This document shows positions 52,964 through 62,212 of a stretch of 64,000 bases of DNA, one piece after another. The DNA lies in NCBI RefSeq assembly GCF_000819845.1, contig NZ_CDCG01000026.1:152130-216129 (forward strand), in the 5' to 3' direction. The notes under the pieces are model-generated. The model saw only the letters and a program-made list of their open reading frames with translations. It did not search any database and was not told the origin of the DNA. The translations under genes and the position numbers were made by a program. Within the stretch, counting starts at the first letter, position 1, and each line of letters starts with the position of its first letter. Origin of the DNA: Aeromonas enteropelogenes. Its GTDB lineage: Bacteria > Pseudomonadota > Gammaproteobacteria > Enterobacterales > Aeromonadaceae.

Positions 52964-54127
52964 ATGACCCACAAGGCCACCCTGGCGGTACGCACCGGGA
53001 TTGAGACAGACCAGCAGCACGGTGCCGTGGTGCCACCCATCTACCTCTCCAGCAACTACACCTTTGCCGACTTCGGCGAGCCTCGTCAATACGATTATGC
53101 CCGCTCCGGCAACCCAACCCGCACCAATCTGGCGGATGCGCTGGCGGCGCTGGAAGGGGGCGCCGGCGCCGTGGTCACCGGCACTGGCATGGGTGCCGTC
53201 CACCTGGTCACCACAGCCCTGCTCAAGGCAGGAGATCTGCTGATCGCCCCCTACGACTGTTACGGCGGTACCTGGCGCCTGTTCGAGTACCTGGCGGCCA
53301 AGGGTCACTACAAGGTGCTGTTCGTCGACCAAGGGGACGAGACGGCGCTGACCGAGGCGCTTTCGCAAAAACCGGCGCTGGTATGGATAGAGACCCCCTC
53401 CAATCCGCTGTTGCGGGTGGTGGACATCGCCGCCATTGCCAGGACTTCCCACGAAGCGGGCGCCAAGGTAGTGGTGGACAACACCTTCCTCTCTCCCCTG
53501 CTGCAACAGCCGCTGGCGCTGGGGGCAGATCTGGTGGTCCACTCCACCACCAAATACATCAACGGCCACTCGGACGTGGTGGGCGGCGTGGCAATTGCCA
53601 AGGAACAGGCCGTTGCCGAGTCGCTGGTGTGGTGGGCCAACTGTCTGGGTCTCACCTCCGGGGCGTTCGATTCCTACCTCACCCTGCGCGGCTTGCGCAC
53701 CTTGGCTCCTCGCCTGCGCACCCACCAGGAGAACACGGATCGCATCCTCGCCTTCCTGCAGCAGCAACCCCTGGTCAAACGCATCTATCACCCCAGCCTG
53801 CCGAGCCATCCGGGCCACGAGATTGCGCGCCGTCAACAGTCGGGCTTTGGCGCCATGCTAAGTTTTGAACTCGATTGCAACGAAGCGGGCATTCGCGCCT
53901 TCCTCGCTGCCCTCACCCTCTTCTCGGTGGCGGAGTCACTCGGCGGGGTGGAGAGTCTGGTGGCCCATCCGGCCAGCATGACCCACAGGGCCATGACCCC
54001 GGCGGCGCAGCAAGCGGCAGGCATCAGCGCCCAACTGCTGCGCCTGTCGGTCGGTATTGAACACGGTGAAGACCTGGTGGCCGATCTGGCCCAGGCATTT
54101 GCACAGGCAGAACAGGCGGCGAAGTAA
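52964..54127 (+). CDS. metB: Cystathionine gamma-synthase
   Basis: 387 aa PLP enzyme joining O-succinylhomoserine and cysteine. YDYARSGNPTR, the PLP lysine in VHSTTKYINGHSDVVGG, and LGGVESLVAHPASMTH are diagnostic for the Cys/Met metabolism family, and pairing with metL supports MetB over MetC. Its TAA overlaps an ATG of the next gene (TAATG). Confidence 0.94.
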   Translation: MTHKATLAVRTGIETDQQHGAVVPPIYLSSNYTFADFGEPRQYDYARSGNPTRTNLADALAALEGGAGAVVTGTGMGAVHLVTTALLKAGDLLIAPYDCYGGTWRLFEYLAAKGHYKVLFVDQGDETALTEALSQKPALVWIETPSNPLLRVVDIAAIARTSHEAGAKVVVDNTFLSPLLQQPLALGADLVVHSTTKYINGHSDVVGGVAIAKEQAVAESLVWWANCLGLTSGAFDSYLTLRGLRTLAPRLRTHQENTDRILAFLQQQPLVKRIYHPSLPSHPGHEIARRQQSGFGAMLSFELDCNEAGIRAFLAALTLFSVAESLGGVESLVAHPASMTHRAMTPAAQQAAGISAQLLRLSVGIEHGEDLVADLAQAFAQAEQAAK

Positions 54128-54159
54128 TGGAACAGCAACAACAGCAAGGAGAGATCGCG

Positions 54160-56598
54160 GTGGCAACAGAAGCAGGATTGAAGCGGCGCCATGTGCACAA
54201 GTTTGGTGGCAGCAGCCTGGCAGATCCGGTCTGTTACCGCCGGGTCGCCAGCATTCTCGAACAACAAGCCGAGCAACAAGGGGGCGGGAGAGAGCTCGTC
54301 GTAGTCTCCGCCGCCGGCAAGACCACCAACCGGCTGATCCAGCTGGTGGAGCTGGCCGAGGCTGGCGACGAAGCCGCCGGTGAAGCCATCTCCGCCCTGC
54401 AAGCCTACCAGCAGAGCCTGATAGATGGCCTGCTGGAGGGGGAACTACAGCTCGAGCTGAGCAAACAGTTGGCCGACGATATGCAGCTGATCGCCAAAAC
54501 TCTGGAAGGGCAGTTTGACCGCTTCGAGCGCAACGGCCTGCTCGCCTTTGGCGAGGTGTGGTCGGCGCGCCTGCTGGCGGCCCTGCTCACCAGCCGCGGC
54601 GACAAGGCCATCTGGCTCGATGCCCGCAGCTTCCTGCGTGCCGAGGATGGCGCCCTGGTCAAGGTGGATGCTTTGCTCTCCAGCGAACTGCTCAAGGCGC
54701 GGCTGGCCGAGCACGCTGGCCGCATCGTGGTGACCGGCTTTATCGCCGCCGACCTGGAGGGGCGTTCCCTGCTGCTCGGGCGCAACGGCTCCGACTACAG
54801 CGCGAGCCTGCTGGCCCAGCTGGCAGATGGTGAATCCACCACCATCTGGAGCGACGTGGCCGGGGTCTACAGCGCCGATCCGCGCCGGGTGAAGGAGGCG
54901 CGCCTGCTGGAGCGCCTGAGCCTGGCCGAGGCCAACGAGCTGGCCCGCCTCGGTTCCTCGGTGCTCCATTCGCGCACCCTGCAACCGGTGGCCGACAGCC
55001 GCCAGCGCCTCACCCTGCGCTGCAGCTACAACCCGGACGAGGGCTGTACCCATATCCTGCGCCGCGCCCCGCGCTCCGGCGGCGCCCGCATCGTCTCCTC
55101 GGTGGATCAGATCGCCCTCATCGAGCTCAAGGTGTTACCGCAGACCGACTTTGACCAGACAGTGGCAACCATCGAAGCCTACCTGGCCCGTCATCGCCTC
55201 AATCCGCTCACCCTGCAGCGCCAGCCGGATCGCCGGATCCTGCGTCTCGCCTACACCCTGGAGGTGGCGCAAGGGGCCTTCGAGCTGCTGCGCGACTTCC
55301 AGCTGCAGGGCAGCTTCACCGGCCTTATCCAAAAGGAGGGATTCAGCCTGGTGGCCCTGGTGGGCGCCGGTGTCACCGACAACGCCGAACAGTGTCACCG
55401 CTTCTACCAGCTGCTGGCGGATCAACCGCTGGAATTCGTGCAGGTGGCCAGGGACGGTCTGAGCCTGGTGGCTGTGCTGCGCCAGGTGGTGCTGGAGCCG
55501 CTGCTCATCGCCCTGCACAGCGCCCTGTTCAGCCGCCCGACCCGGGTCGGACTGGTGGTGTTCGGCAAGGGCAATATCGGCGGCCACTGGCTTGGCCTCT
55601 ACGCCCGCGAGAAGGCGCACCTCGAACACGAGCTCAACCTGGCGCTGACCCTCTATGGAGTATTCGATTCCAGGGGAGGCCTGCTGGATGAGGAGGGGCT
55701 GGATCCGCTCAAGGTACAGGACAAGTTCGACCCCAAACCACTGATCTGGCCCGAGCTGCTCGGCCAGCTGGAGCAGCACGGCTTCGATGCGCTGATTGCG
55801 CTGGATATGACCGCCAGCGAGACGGTGAGCCGCTACTACCCCGATTTCGCCCAGCTCGGCATCCACATCATCGCCGCCAACAAGTTTGCCGGCGCGGCCG
55901 AGAGCGAGTTCTACCAGCGCATCAAGCAGACCTGCCGCGACCATCAGGTGCAGTGGCGCTACAACGCCACCGTGGGGGCCGGCCTGCCGATCCAGTCCAG
56001 CATCCAGATGCTGCGCCAGAGCGGCGATCGCATCCAGGGGGTTTCCGGTATCTTCTCCGGCACCCTCTCCTGGCTGTTCCAGCAGTATGATGGCAGCCGC
56101 CCCTTCTCCGAGCTGGTGGACGAGGCATGGCAGCACGGTCTGACCGAGCCGGATCCCCGCGAGGATCTCTCCGGTCAGGATGTGCGTAGAAAGCTTTTAA
56201 TCCTGGCGCGGGAGGCAGGTTTCGAGCTCGACTCAGCCGACATCGAGCTGGAGAACCTGGTGCCCGTCGCCCTGCGCAAGGTCGGCACGGATCAGTTCAT
56301 GGACAGGCTGAAAGAGCTGGACAGCCCGATCCAGAGCGCCTTCGAGGGTGCCAGGCGCCTTGGCAAAGTGCTGCGTTACGTGGCCCGCTTCGAGCATGAC
56401 GGCAAGGCACGAGTTGGCCTCGAGAGCCTCGAACCCCACCATCCGTTTGCCAACCTGTTGCCCTGCGACAACGTGTTCGCCATCGAAAGCGACAGTTACC
56501 GCACCAACCCGCTGGTGATCCAGGGGCCGGGGGCGGGGCGCGAGGTGACAGCCGCCGCCATCCAGTACGATCTGTGGCAGATCTGCGCGGCGCTCTGA
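54160..56598 (+). CDS. metL: Bifunctional aspartokinase / homoserine dehydrogenase II
   Basis: About 812 aa. Aspartokinase domain (first ~290 residues) with HKFGGSSLAD and GRNGSDYSASLLAQL; a central regulatory region; homoserine dehydrogenase domain from about residue 455 with VVFGKGNIGGHWL and NKFAGAAESEFY. Catalyses the first and third steps to homoserine for methionine. I prefer GTG at 54160: AAGGAGAG lies 6 nt upstream and it gives an N terminus near the length of E. coli MetL. An ATG at 54127 overlapping the metB stop has no ribosome site and would add 11 Gln-rich residues. Confidence 0.92.
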   Translation: MATEAGLKRRHVHKFGGSSLADPVCYRRVASILEQQAEQQGGGRELVVVSAAGKTTNRLIQLVELAEAGDEAAGEAISALQAYQQSLIDGLLEGELQLELSKQLADDMQLIAKTLEGQFDRFERNGLLAFGEVWSARLLAALLTSRGDKAIWLDARSFLRAEDGALVKVDALLSSELLKARLAEHAGRIVVTGFIAADLEGRSLLLGRNGSDYSASLLAQLADGESTTIWSDVAGVYSADPRRVKEARLLERLSLAEANELARLGSSVLHSRTLQPVADSRQRLTLRCSYNPDEGCTHILRRAPRSGGARIVSSVDQIALIELKVLPQTDFDQTVATIEAYLARHRLNPLTLQRQPDRRILRLAYTLEVAQGAFELLRDFQLQGSFTGLIQKEGFSLVALVGAGVTDNAEQCHRFYQLLADQPLEFVQVARDGLSLVAVLRQVVLEPLLIALHSALFSRPTRVGLVVFGKGNIGGHWLGLYAREKAHLEHELNLALTLYGVFDSRGGLLDEEGLDPLKVQDKFDPKPLIWPELLGQLEQHGFDALIALDMTASETVSRYYPDFAQLGIHIIAANKFAGAAESEFYQRIKQTCRDHQVQWRYNATVGAGLPIQSSIQMLRQSGDRIQGVSGIFSGTLSWLFQQYDGSRPFSELVDEAWQHGLTEPDPREDLSGQDVRRKLLILAREAGFELDSADIELENLVPVALRKVGTDQFMDRLKELDSPIQSAFEGARRLGKVLRYVARFEHDGKARVGLESLEPHHPFANLLPCDNVFAIESDSYRTNPLVIQGPGAGREVTAAAIQYDLWQICAAL

Positions 56599-56630
56599 AC
56601 CGATAGATGCAAGCCAGCCATGGCGCAATA

Positions 56631-56661
56631 AAAAAGCCCGAGTCGATGACTCGGGCTTTTT
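56631..56661. terminator. Bidirectional terminator between metL and pit
   Basis: 14-bp inverted repeat AAAAAGCCCGAGTC/GACTCGGGCTTTTT with 3-nt loop. Confidence 0.93.
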
Positions 56662-56677
56662 GCTGGCAGTCTGCTCC

Positions 56678-57943
56678 TTAAGAGAAGAAGGCCTGCAGCA
56701 CGTAGAAGATGGCGATGGCCAGGATGGCGCCTGCCGGCAGGGTGATGACCCAGGAGACCACGATGTTGCGCAGTACGCCCAGGTTCAGCGCCGCGATACC
56801 GCGCGCCAGACCCACACCCATGACGGCACCCACCAGAGTCTGGGTAGTGGAGATGGGCAGACCGGTACCGGAGGCGATCACCACGGTCGCGGCGGTCGCC
56901 AGCTGGGCGGCAAAACCACGGCTCGGGGTCAGGTGAGTGATGCCGGTACCGACAGTCGCCATCACCTTCTCGCCCATGGTCGCCAGACCGATCACGATAC
57001 CGATGCCGCCGAGCGGCAGGATCCACCAGGCGATGGAAGCCTGGCTGGCGATCTCGCCACCGGAAGCCACGATGGAAGCCACCGCAGACAAGGGACCGAT
57101 GGCGTTGGCCACGTCGTTGGAGCCGTGGGCAAAGGCCATGGCACAGGCGGTGATCACCATCAGGATGCCGAATACCTTCTCCACGTTGGCGAAGTGCATC
57201 TTGCTGTCATCCTGCGGGTTGTATTTCTGGCCACGAATGTAGACCCAGCCCGCGATCGCTACCGCAATGGAGATGACCACTGAGAGCAGGACACCTTCCC
57301 CATTGGTCAGGTGCAGACCGACGTGGGTCAAGCCCTTCTTGATGGTCACCAGGCAGATCACCAGGGAGGTCAGGAACATGTAAAACGGCACATAGCGCTT
57401 GGCGTTGTTCAGGGGATCATCGGTGTTGAAGATAAGCTTCTGCACGCTGATGAACATGAAGTAGGCGATGACGCCGGAAAGGGCCGGAGTCACGACCCAG
57501 GAGCCGACGATGCCACCAAACTTGCTCCACTGTACCGCCTCCGGGCCAATGCTCACCACGGCGAAGCCGACGATGGCACCGATGATGGAGTGGGTGGTGG
57601 AGACGGGCCAGCCGAAGTAGGAGGCCAGGATCAGCCAGGCGCCCGCCGCCAGCAGGGAGGCGATCATGCCAAGCACCAGCAGATCCGGGCTATCGGCAAA
57701 GGCATTGCTGTCGATGATGCCGTTGCGGATGGTGGCGGTCACTTCACCACCGGCCAGATAGGCACCGGCAAATTCGAAGATCATGGCGATGATGATCGCC
57801 TGACGAATGGTCAGGGATTTGGTACCAACCGATGTCCCCATGGCATTGGCCACGTCGTTCGCACCAATGCCCCAGGCCATCAAGAAGCCGAACAAGGCCG
57901 CCACGAGCACCAGAGTGGTGCCGTAATTCGCGATAATGTCCAT
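56678..57943 (-). CDS. Inorganic phosphate transporter, PiT family
   Basis: 421 aa with about ten membrane helices. The two inverted signature repeats are GIGANDVANAMGTSVGTK (about residues 26-42) and HGSNDVANAIGPLSAV, with SYFGWPVSTTHSIIGAIVG and ASGTGLPISTTQTLVGAVMG. Low-affinity, metal-phosphate symport is typical. 25 bp downstream of the PhoU-like gene, an operon arrangement common to Pit systems. Confidence 0.9.
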   Translation of the reverse strand: MDIIANYGTTLVLVAALFGFLMAWGIGANDVANAMGTSVGTKSLTIRQAIIIAMIFEFAGAYLAGGEVTATIRNGIIDSNAFADSPDLLVLGMIASLLAAGAWLILASYFGWPVSTTHSIIGAIVGFAVVSIGPEAVQWSKFGGIVGSWVVTPALSGVIAYFMFISVQKLIFNTDDPLNNAKRYVPFYMFLTSLVICLVTIKKGLTHVGLHLTNGEGVLLSVVISIAVAIAGWVYIRGQKYNPQDDSKMHFANVEKVFGILMVITACAMAFAHGSNDVANAIGPLSAVASIVASGGEIASQASIAWWILPLGGIGIVIGLATMGEKVMATVGTGITHLTPSRGFAAQLATAATVVIASGTGLPISTTQTLVGAVMGVGLARGIAALNLGVLRNIVVSWVITLPAGAILAIAIFYVLQAFFS

Positions 57944-57968
57944 TAGTTGTGTTTACTCAGTCAGTGGA

Positions 57969-58649
57969 TTACGAACGAGCCAGCATCAATTCCAGACGGG
58001 CGCCTACACGCTCGGCCTGATCTGCCAGGTCACCTACCCATTCGAGGATCTTGTAAAGGAACATCACATCGATCGGATTGTAGTTCTGCTCAACCGCTTG
58101 CAGCTGTTGGCGCAGACCGATCTGCATGGTGTCTGTATCGTCCTCGATCAGATCCAGCTGATGGATCATCTCGGCAACCATTTCAACTTCCCGTCCCTTG
58201 AAGCCGGTCTCGAGCAGCTCGTCGAGCTCCCCGATCGCTTTCTCGGCCTGAGCGGTCGCATCAATACAACGTTTGAGATAGGCCATGAAATCCGTCCGCA
58301 TTTCGGCCGGGAATTCCATGCGACGACCAAGCATGCGGCCGGAGATGTCCTTGGCACGGTTGGCAATCTTGTCTTGCTGAGTCAACAGTTCCAGCAGGTC
58401 GGTACGTGCAACCGGCAGGAACAGGCCGCGCGGCAGTTTCAGACGGATTTCACGCTTGAGGATATCCGCCTCTTTTTCCAGCTGGGAGATCTGCTGCCGG
58501 ATCTTCTCGGCATCTTCCCAACGGTCTTCGGCTACGGCGTCAAAGAAGGGAATGAGCTGCTCGCAGCACACGTGAACCTTGACGATATGCTTCTGCAGCG
58601 GCTTGATGGGGGACTTGGCAAAAAGCCCCAAAATAGTATTTACTGGCAT
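57969..58649 (-). CDS. PhoU-like DUF47/TIGR00153 protein, Pit accessory
   Basis: 226 aa, all-helical. FAKSPIKPLQKHI opening, a middle KLPRGLFLPVARTDLLELLTQQDKIANRAKDISG and a C-terminal FLYKILEWVGDLADQAERVGARLELML match the TIGR00153 family regularly encoded with Pit transporters. Proposed to regulate them. ATG at 58649 is used; the open frame extends two codons further to TTG. Confidence 0.88.
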   Translation of the reverse strand: MPVNTILGLFAKSPIKPLQKHIVKVHVCCEQLIPFFDAVAEDRWEDAEKIRQQISQLEKEADILKREIRLKLPRGLFLPVARTDLLELLTQQDKIANRAKDISGRMLGRRMEFPAEMRTDFMAYLKRCIDATAQAEKAIGELDELLETGFKGREVEMVAEMIHQLDLIEDDTDTMQIGLRQQLQAVEQNYNPIDVMFLYKILEWVGDLADQAERVGARLELMLARS

Positions 58650-58812
58650 GGCCAAACCTGTGTCGGTGAAAAAACACTCGATACGATTTTATGAGGCGCG
58701 CATGTTAACCGAACTGCGCCCTCAATAAAACCGCGAATTAATCTAGTTGTCTCGCGGGCATTATATCCTCGCGACCCGATTCCTGCCCCCCAAAGTTGCC
58801 TCCCAGCCTGGA

Positions 58813-59784
58813 ATGACTATGCAAACTGAGATCGAGATAAAGTTTTTCGTCGCCAATGACGTCGCGCCCGCCTTATCCAACCTTATGAATTCATTGGATA
58901 TTAAAGAGGCATCGCAGCAGCGCCTTGGCAACGTCTATTTCGATACCCCAGATCTGGCCCTGCGCCGCCTCGAGATGGGATTGCGGATCCGCCGCTGCGA
59001 TGAATTTGCCGAACAAACCATCAAGTGCCGCGGCCAGGTCGTGGGTGGACTGCACGCCAGACCCGAATACAACACGCCCATCGACGGCGATCTGCCCACC
59101 CTCAACGCCTTTCCCGACGACATCTGGCCCACCCTGGCCGAGCGTGACCGTATCCAGCAGCAGCTGATTGCCCAATTCCGTACCGATTTCCTGCGCCGCC
59201 ACTGGCTGATCGCCTTCGACGGGGCCGAGATCGAGCTGGCCTGGGATCAGGGGGAAATCGTCGGCAACCTGGGTAGCAGCCGGATCGACGAGCTGGAACT
59301 GGAATTGAAATCCGGCGACACGGCAGCGCTGTTTGCACTGGCCGGGCGTCTTGCCCGACTCGGCGGCGTGCGCCTCGGCGCCCAGTCCAAGGCACAGCGT
59401 GGCTATCAGCTGGCGGGGCTTGGCAAGCCGCTGGCACGGCAAGCTCTGACAGACGACAAAGCCATGAGTGACTCTGCCGCCATCGGCGAAGGGCTGCGCC
59501 ACTGGCAACATCACGAGCAGCTCTGGCTGGAAAGCCGGGGAAATAACGAGGTGCAGCAGCAAGCCTTCACCGCCTTGTGTGAAGGCGTGGCCCTCATTGA
59601 GCGCCGCGCCACCGGCGTGACGGCACCATGGCAACCCCAACTCATAAGCCTTCAGGCGCACCTTGCCAGAGAGGAGCGGCAGAACGACCACTGGCCCGCC
59701 GAATTGTCAGCCCTCTTCCTTCATCCGGATTATGTGGCGCTGCAACTGGCCATTGCGGCCTGGTTACATCAAACAGCCCGCTGA
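58813..59784 (+). CDS. ygiF: CYTH-domain inorganic triphosphatase (YgiF-like, no full CHAD domain)
   Basis: 323 aa. The N-terminal CYTH tunnel domain has EIEIKF (Glu-6, Glu-8, Lys-10), the paired LRIRR, CRGQVVGGLHARPEYN and ELELELKSGD motifs. E. coli YgiF (433 aa) has a complete C-terminal CHAD domain; here only about 100 shorter helical residues follow, ending AAWLHQTAR. Expected to hydrolyse tripolyphosphate. The ribosome site is poor, and ATG at 58819 is equally possible. Divergent from the Pit operon. Confidence 0.84.
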   Translation: MTMQTEIEIKFFVANDVAPALSNLMNSLDIKEASQQRLGNVYFDTPDLALRRLEMGLRIRRCDEFAEQTIKCRGQVVGGLHARPEYNTPIDGDLPTLNAFPDDIWPTLAERDRIQQQLIAQFRTDFLRRHWLIAFDGAEIELAWDQGEIVGNLGSSRIDELELELKSGDTAALFALAGRLARLGGVRLGAQSKAQRGYQLAGLGKPLARQALTDDKAMSDSAAIGEGLRHWQHHEQLWLESRGNNEVQQQAFTALCEGVALIERRATGVTAPWQPQLISLQAHLAREERQNDHWPAELSALFLHPDYVALQLAIAAWLHQTAR

Positions 59785-59804
59785 CTCTCTCTTGAGGCCC
59801 TGTA

Positions 59805-59840
59805 AACAAAACGGGTGAGCCAAGGCTCACCCGTTTTGTT
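59805..59840. terminator. Bidirectional terminator between ygiF-like and dapA
   Basis: 17-bp inverted repeat AACAAAACGGGTGAGCC/GGCTCACCCGTTTTGTT with a 2-nt centre. Confidence 0.93.
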
Positions 59841-59858
59841 CTGACTGTTTGCGATAAC

Positions 59859-60731
59859 TTACAGCAGGTTCAGCTGCTGCATGGCACTGCGAATGCGCTC
59901 ACGAGTGGCCTCAGAGAGCGGCATCACCGGCAAGCGGCACTCTTCGCTGCAAAAACCGAGCAGGGAGGCGGCGTACTTGGCACCGGCTGGGCTAGGCTCG
60001 GCGAACATGGCCTGATGAAGCGGGATCAGCCTGTCCTGCAGCTCGCGCGCTTCCTGCCACTTGCCGGCCAGCGCCAGATTCTGCACCTCGGCCACCAGCT
60101 TGGGCGCCACGTTGGCAGTTACCGAGATACAGCCCTGACCGCCACCTATGTTGTAGGCCACCGCGGTAGCATCTTCACCGGAGAGCCAGGCAAAAGGCTT
60201 TTTGATCAGCTGACGCTCGACCCATGGGCGGGCCAGATCGCCGGTCGCATCCTTAACCCCGGCGATGCGCGGCAGTTCGGCCAGGCGAGCCAGAGTCGCC
60301 GGTTGCACATCGACGATGGCGCGGGGCGGGATGTTATAGACGATGATGGGCTTGGCGGTGGCATCATGCACTGCCTTGAAGTGATGGTAGAGTCCCTCCT
60401 GATTGGGACGGTTGTAATAACCGGCCACATGCAGGGTCGCATCGGCCCCAACCCGCTCGGCATGGAGGGTGTACTCGATCGCTTCGACCGGATTGTTGGA
60501 ACCGGCCCCGGCGATCACCGGAATGCGCCCCGCCACCTGCTTGACCACCAGCTCCACCACCCGGCAGTGCTCGTCGTGAGTCAGGGTCGGGCTCTCGCCT
60601 GTGGTCCCGACCGGCACTATGCCATGGGTACCCTGCTCGACATGCCACTCCACCAGACGCAGTAGCGCCTCTTCATCCAGCTTGCCCTGTCGAAACGGGG
60701 TAATCAGAGCAACGATTGAACCTTGAAACAT
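59859..60731 (-). CDS. dapA: 4-hydroxy-tetrahydrodipicolinate synthase
   Basis: 290 aa TIM barrel that condenses pyruvate and aspartate semialdehyde, the first committed step to lysine and diaminopimelate. Schiff-base Lys-160 in AGVKDATGD, Tyr-132 in VYNIPPRA, GTTGESPTL and the GxxGxxS-type ISVTANVAP region are present. AAGGAG precedes the ATG at 60731. Confidence 0.93.
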   Translation of the reverse strand: MFQGSIVALITPFRQGKLDEEALLRLVEWHVEQGTHGIVPVGTTGESPTLTHDEHCRVVELVVKQVAGRIPVIAGAGSNNPVEAIEYTLHAERVGADATLHVAGYYNRPNQEGLYHHFKAVHDATAKPIIVYNIPPRAIVDVQPATLARLAELPRIAGVKDATGDLARPWVERQLIKKPFAWLSGEDATAVAYNIGGGQGCISVTANVAPKLVAEVQNLALAGKWQEARELQDRLIPLHQAMFAEPSPAGAKYAASLLGFCSEECRLPVMPLSEATRERIRSAMQQLNLL

Positions 60732-60767
60732 GGGATCTCCTTCTCCTAAATGGCACGCATATGGCAA

Positions 60768-60803
60768 TAAAAAACCCCGGTACGATGTGCGCAACCGGGG
60801 TTT
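60768..60803 (-). terminator. Minus-strand terminator upstream of dapA
   Basis: 10-bp stem AAACCCCGGT/ACCGGGGTTT with a 12-nt loop; on the minus strand it is followed by a T-run (TTTTTTATT). It ends a transcript that starts upstream of dapA, which implies a short minus-strand transcription unit between 60804 and about 60930. Confidence 0.85.
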
Positions 60804-60825
60804 GAATGTTCTCAGGGATGAGAGG

Positions 60826-60897
60826 TTACGCGCGAACGTCGGCAGGCCCGGATTTCAGGCTTTTTTTATGCTTTCGTTTCAACTCGTTGAACCGCAT
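60826..60897 (-). CDS. Candidate 23-residue basic micro-ORF
   Basis: Encodes a Lys/Arg-rich peptide (MRFNELKRKHKKSLK then eight more residues). A TTGACA (60960-60955), 17-bp spacer and AAATAT (60937-60932) lie upstream on the minus strand; AGAGA sits 7 nt before the ATG, and an intrinsic terminator follows 22 nt after the stop. An upstream in-frame ATG at 60933 would give 35 residues but overlaps the -10. It matches no family I know. The unit might instead be a small RNA. Confidence 0.4.
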   Translation of the reverse strand: MRFNELKRKHKKSLKSGPADVRA

Positions 60898-60976
60898 TTC
60901 ATCATCTCTGGTCAAAAAATGGTGTCTGGGCATATTTCGGGAACACGGCAAAAATGTCAAGGCGAAACCGGCTATG

Positions 60977-60982
60977 TATAAT
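60977..60982 (+). promoter_or_regulatory. Probable -10 element of rsmC
   Basis: Perfect TATAAT preceded by TG, 30 bp before the rsmC start. Back-to-back with the micro-ORF promoter. Confidence 0.6.
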
Positions 60983-61011
60983 GGCCGCCCAAAATTGCGT
61001 GGAGAGAACCG

Positions 61012-62061
61012 ATGAGCAGCCCTGCTGGAGCCATCAGCCATAAAAATAGTGCCGTCAGCCAGATGCTGGAACGAAACCAAGCCCTCTTTGTCGGCAAGCG
61101 GCTGCTGGTATGCGGCGCCCTGGAGGATGACTATCCCCGCCAGCTGGCCACTCTGGCCGACTCCCTGACCGTCTTCACCACGGATTATTGCTACTACCGC
61201 AGCCAACAAAGCGCGCTCAAGGATGCCATCCTGTTCGACCACCAGCTGGGAGGCGCTCCCCGCTTCGATGCCCTGCTGCTGCTGATGCCCAAGGCCAAGG
61301 CCGAGGCCCAGTATCTGCTGGCCATGATGACACCGCTATTGGAAGCCGGTGCCGACCTGTTTCTCGCCGGCGAGAACCGCGGCGGCATCAATGGGGCCGA
61401 CAAACTGCTGGCTCCCTATAGCGAGAAGCCGCTCAAGCGCGATTCGGCCCGTCGCTGTTCCCTCTATCACGGAGAGCTCAGCAAGCCGCTTGCCCCGTTC
61501 GAGCTGGATGCCTGGTTCAGCCGCTATGAGTGCAAGGCGGGTGACACCGAATTGACTGTGATGGCACTGCCTGGAGTATTCAGTGCGGACGGACTGGATC
61601 TGGGCAGCCAGATGCTGCTGGCGGCCCTGCCCCCCATAGGCGGCGAGCTGCTCGATTTTGGCTGTGGTGCGGGAGTGATAGGTTCGGTGCTGGCCAAGCG
61701 CAACCCGGAACTCTCAGTCACCATGGTAGACATCAATGCCCTGGCACTGGAGTCGAGCCGCCGCACCCTGGCCATCAACGGCCTGCAGGGCAAGGTGCAT
61801 GCCTCCGATGTCTACTCCGACATCAGCGGCAAGTTTGATCGGATCGTCTCAAACCCCCCGTTTCATGCCGGGCTCAAGACCTTCTACGGTGCCACCGAGA
61901 CGTTTCTCGCCAAGGCGCCGGAATATCTGCGCCCCCATGGCAGCCTGACCATAGTGGCCAACGCCTTCCTGCGATACCAGCCTATACTGGATTCGCACTT
62001 CAAGCAGACCGAAACAGTGCGTAGCGATGCCAAATTCAAGGTCTATCTGAGCAAAGTGTAA
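61012..62061 (+). CDS. rsmC: 16S rRNA (guanine-1207-N2) methyltransferase
   Basis: 349 aa. An inactive N-terminal methyltransferase-like domain and a catalytic C-terminal domain with the SAM motif [21 protein letters not shown] and the NPPFHAG motif of N2-guanine methyltransferases. Length and two-domain layout match E. coli RsmC. Single gene with its own promoter and terminator. Confidence 0.92.
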   Translation: MSSPAGAISHKNSAVSQMLERNQALFVGKRLLVCGALEDDYPRQLATLADSLTVFTTDYCYYRSQQSALKDAILFDHQLGGAPRFDALLLLMPKAKAEAQYLLAMMTPLLEAGADLFLAGENRGGINGADKLLAPYSEKPLKRDSARRCSLYHGELSKPLAPFELDAWFSRYECKAGDTELTVMALPGVFSADGLDLGSQMLLAALPPIGGELLDFGCGAGVIGSVLAKRNPELSVTMVDINALALESSRRTLAINGLQGKVHASDVYSDISGKFDRIVSNPPFHAGLKTFYGATETFLAKAPEYLRPHGSLTIVANAFLRYQPILDSHFKQTETVRSDAKFKVYLSKV

Positions 62062-62133
62062 ATAAGTGTAAGTCTTGTCCCGAAAGCGCTAGAGAGCGTC
62101 ACACGGGATCTGATAAGGTACTTGAATGGAAAC

Positions 62134-62162
62134 AAAAAACACCCCTTAAGGGGTGTTTTTTT
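62134..62162 (+). terminator. Terminator of rsmC
   Basis: Fully palindromic 28 bp, AAAAAACACCCCTT/AAGGGGTGTTTTTT, with a further T at 62162. Confidence 0.92.
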
Positions 62163-62212
62163 GAAACGAATTGAAAACCTTTTCATCTTGTTTATTCAGG
62201 GAGAGACATACG

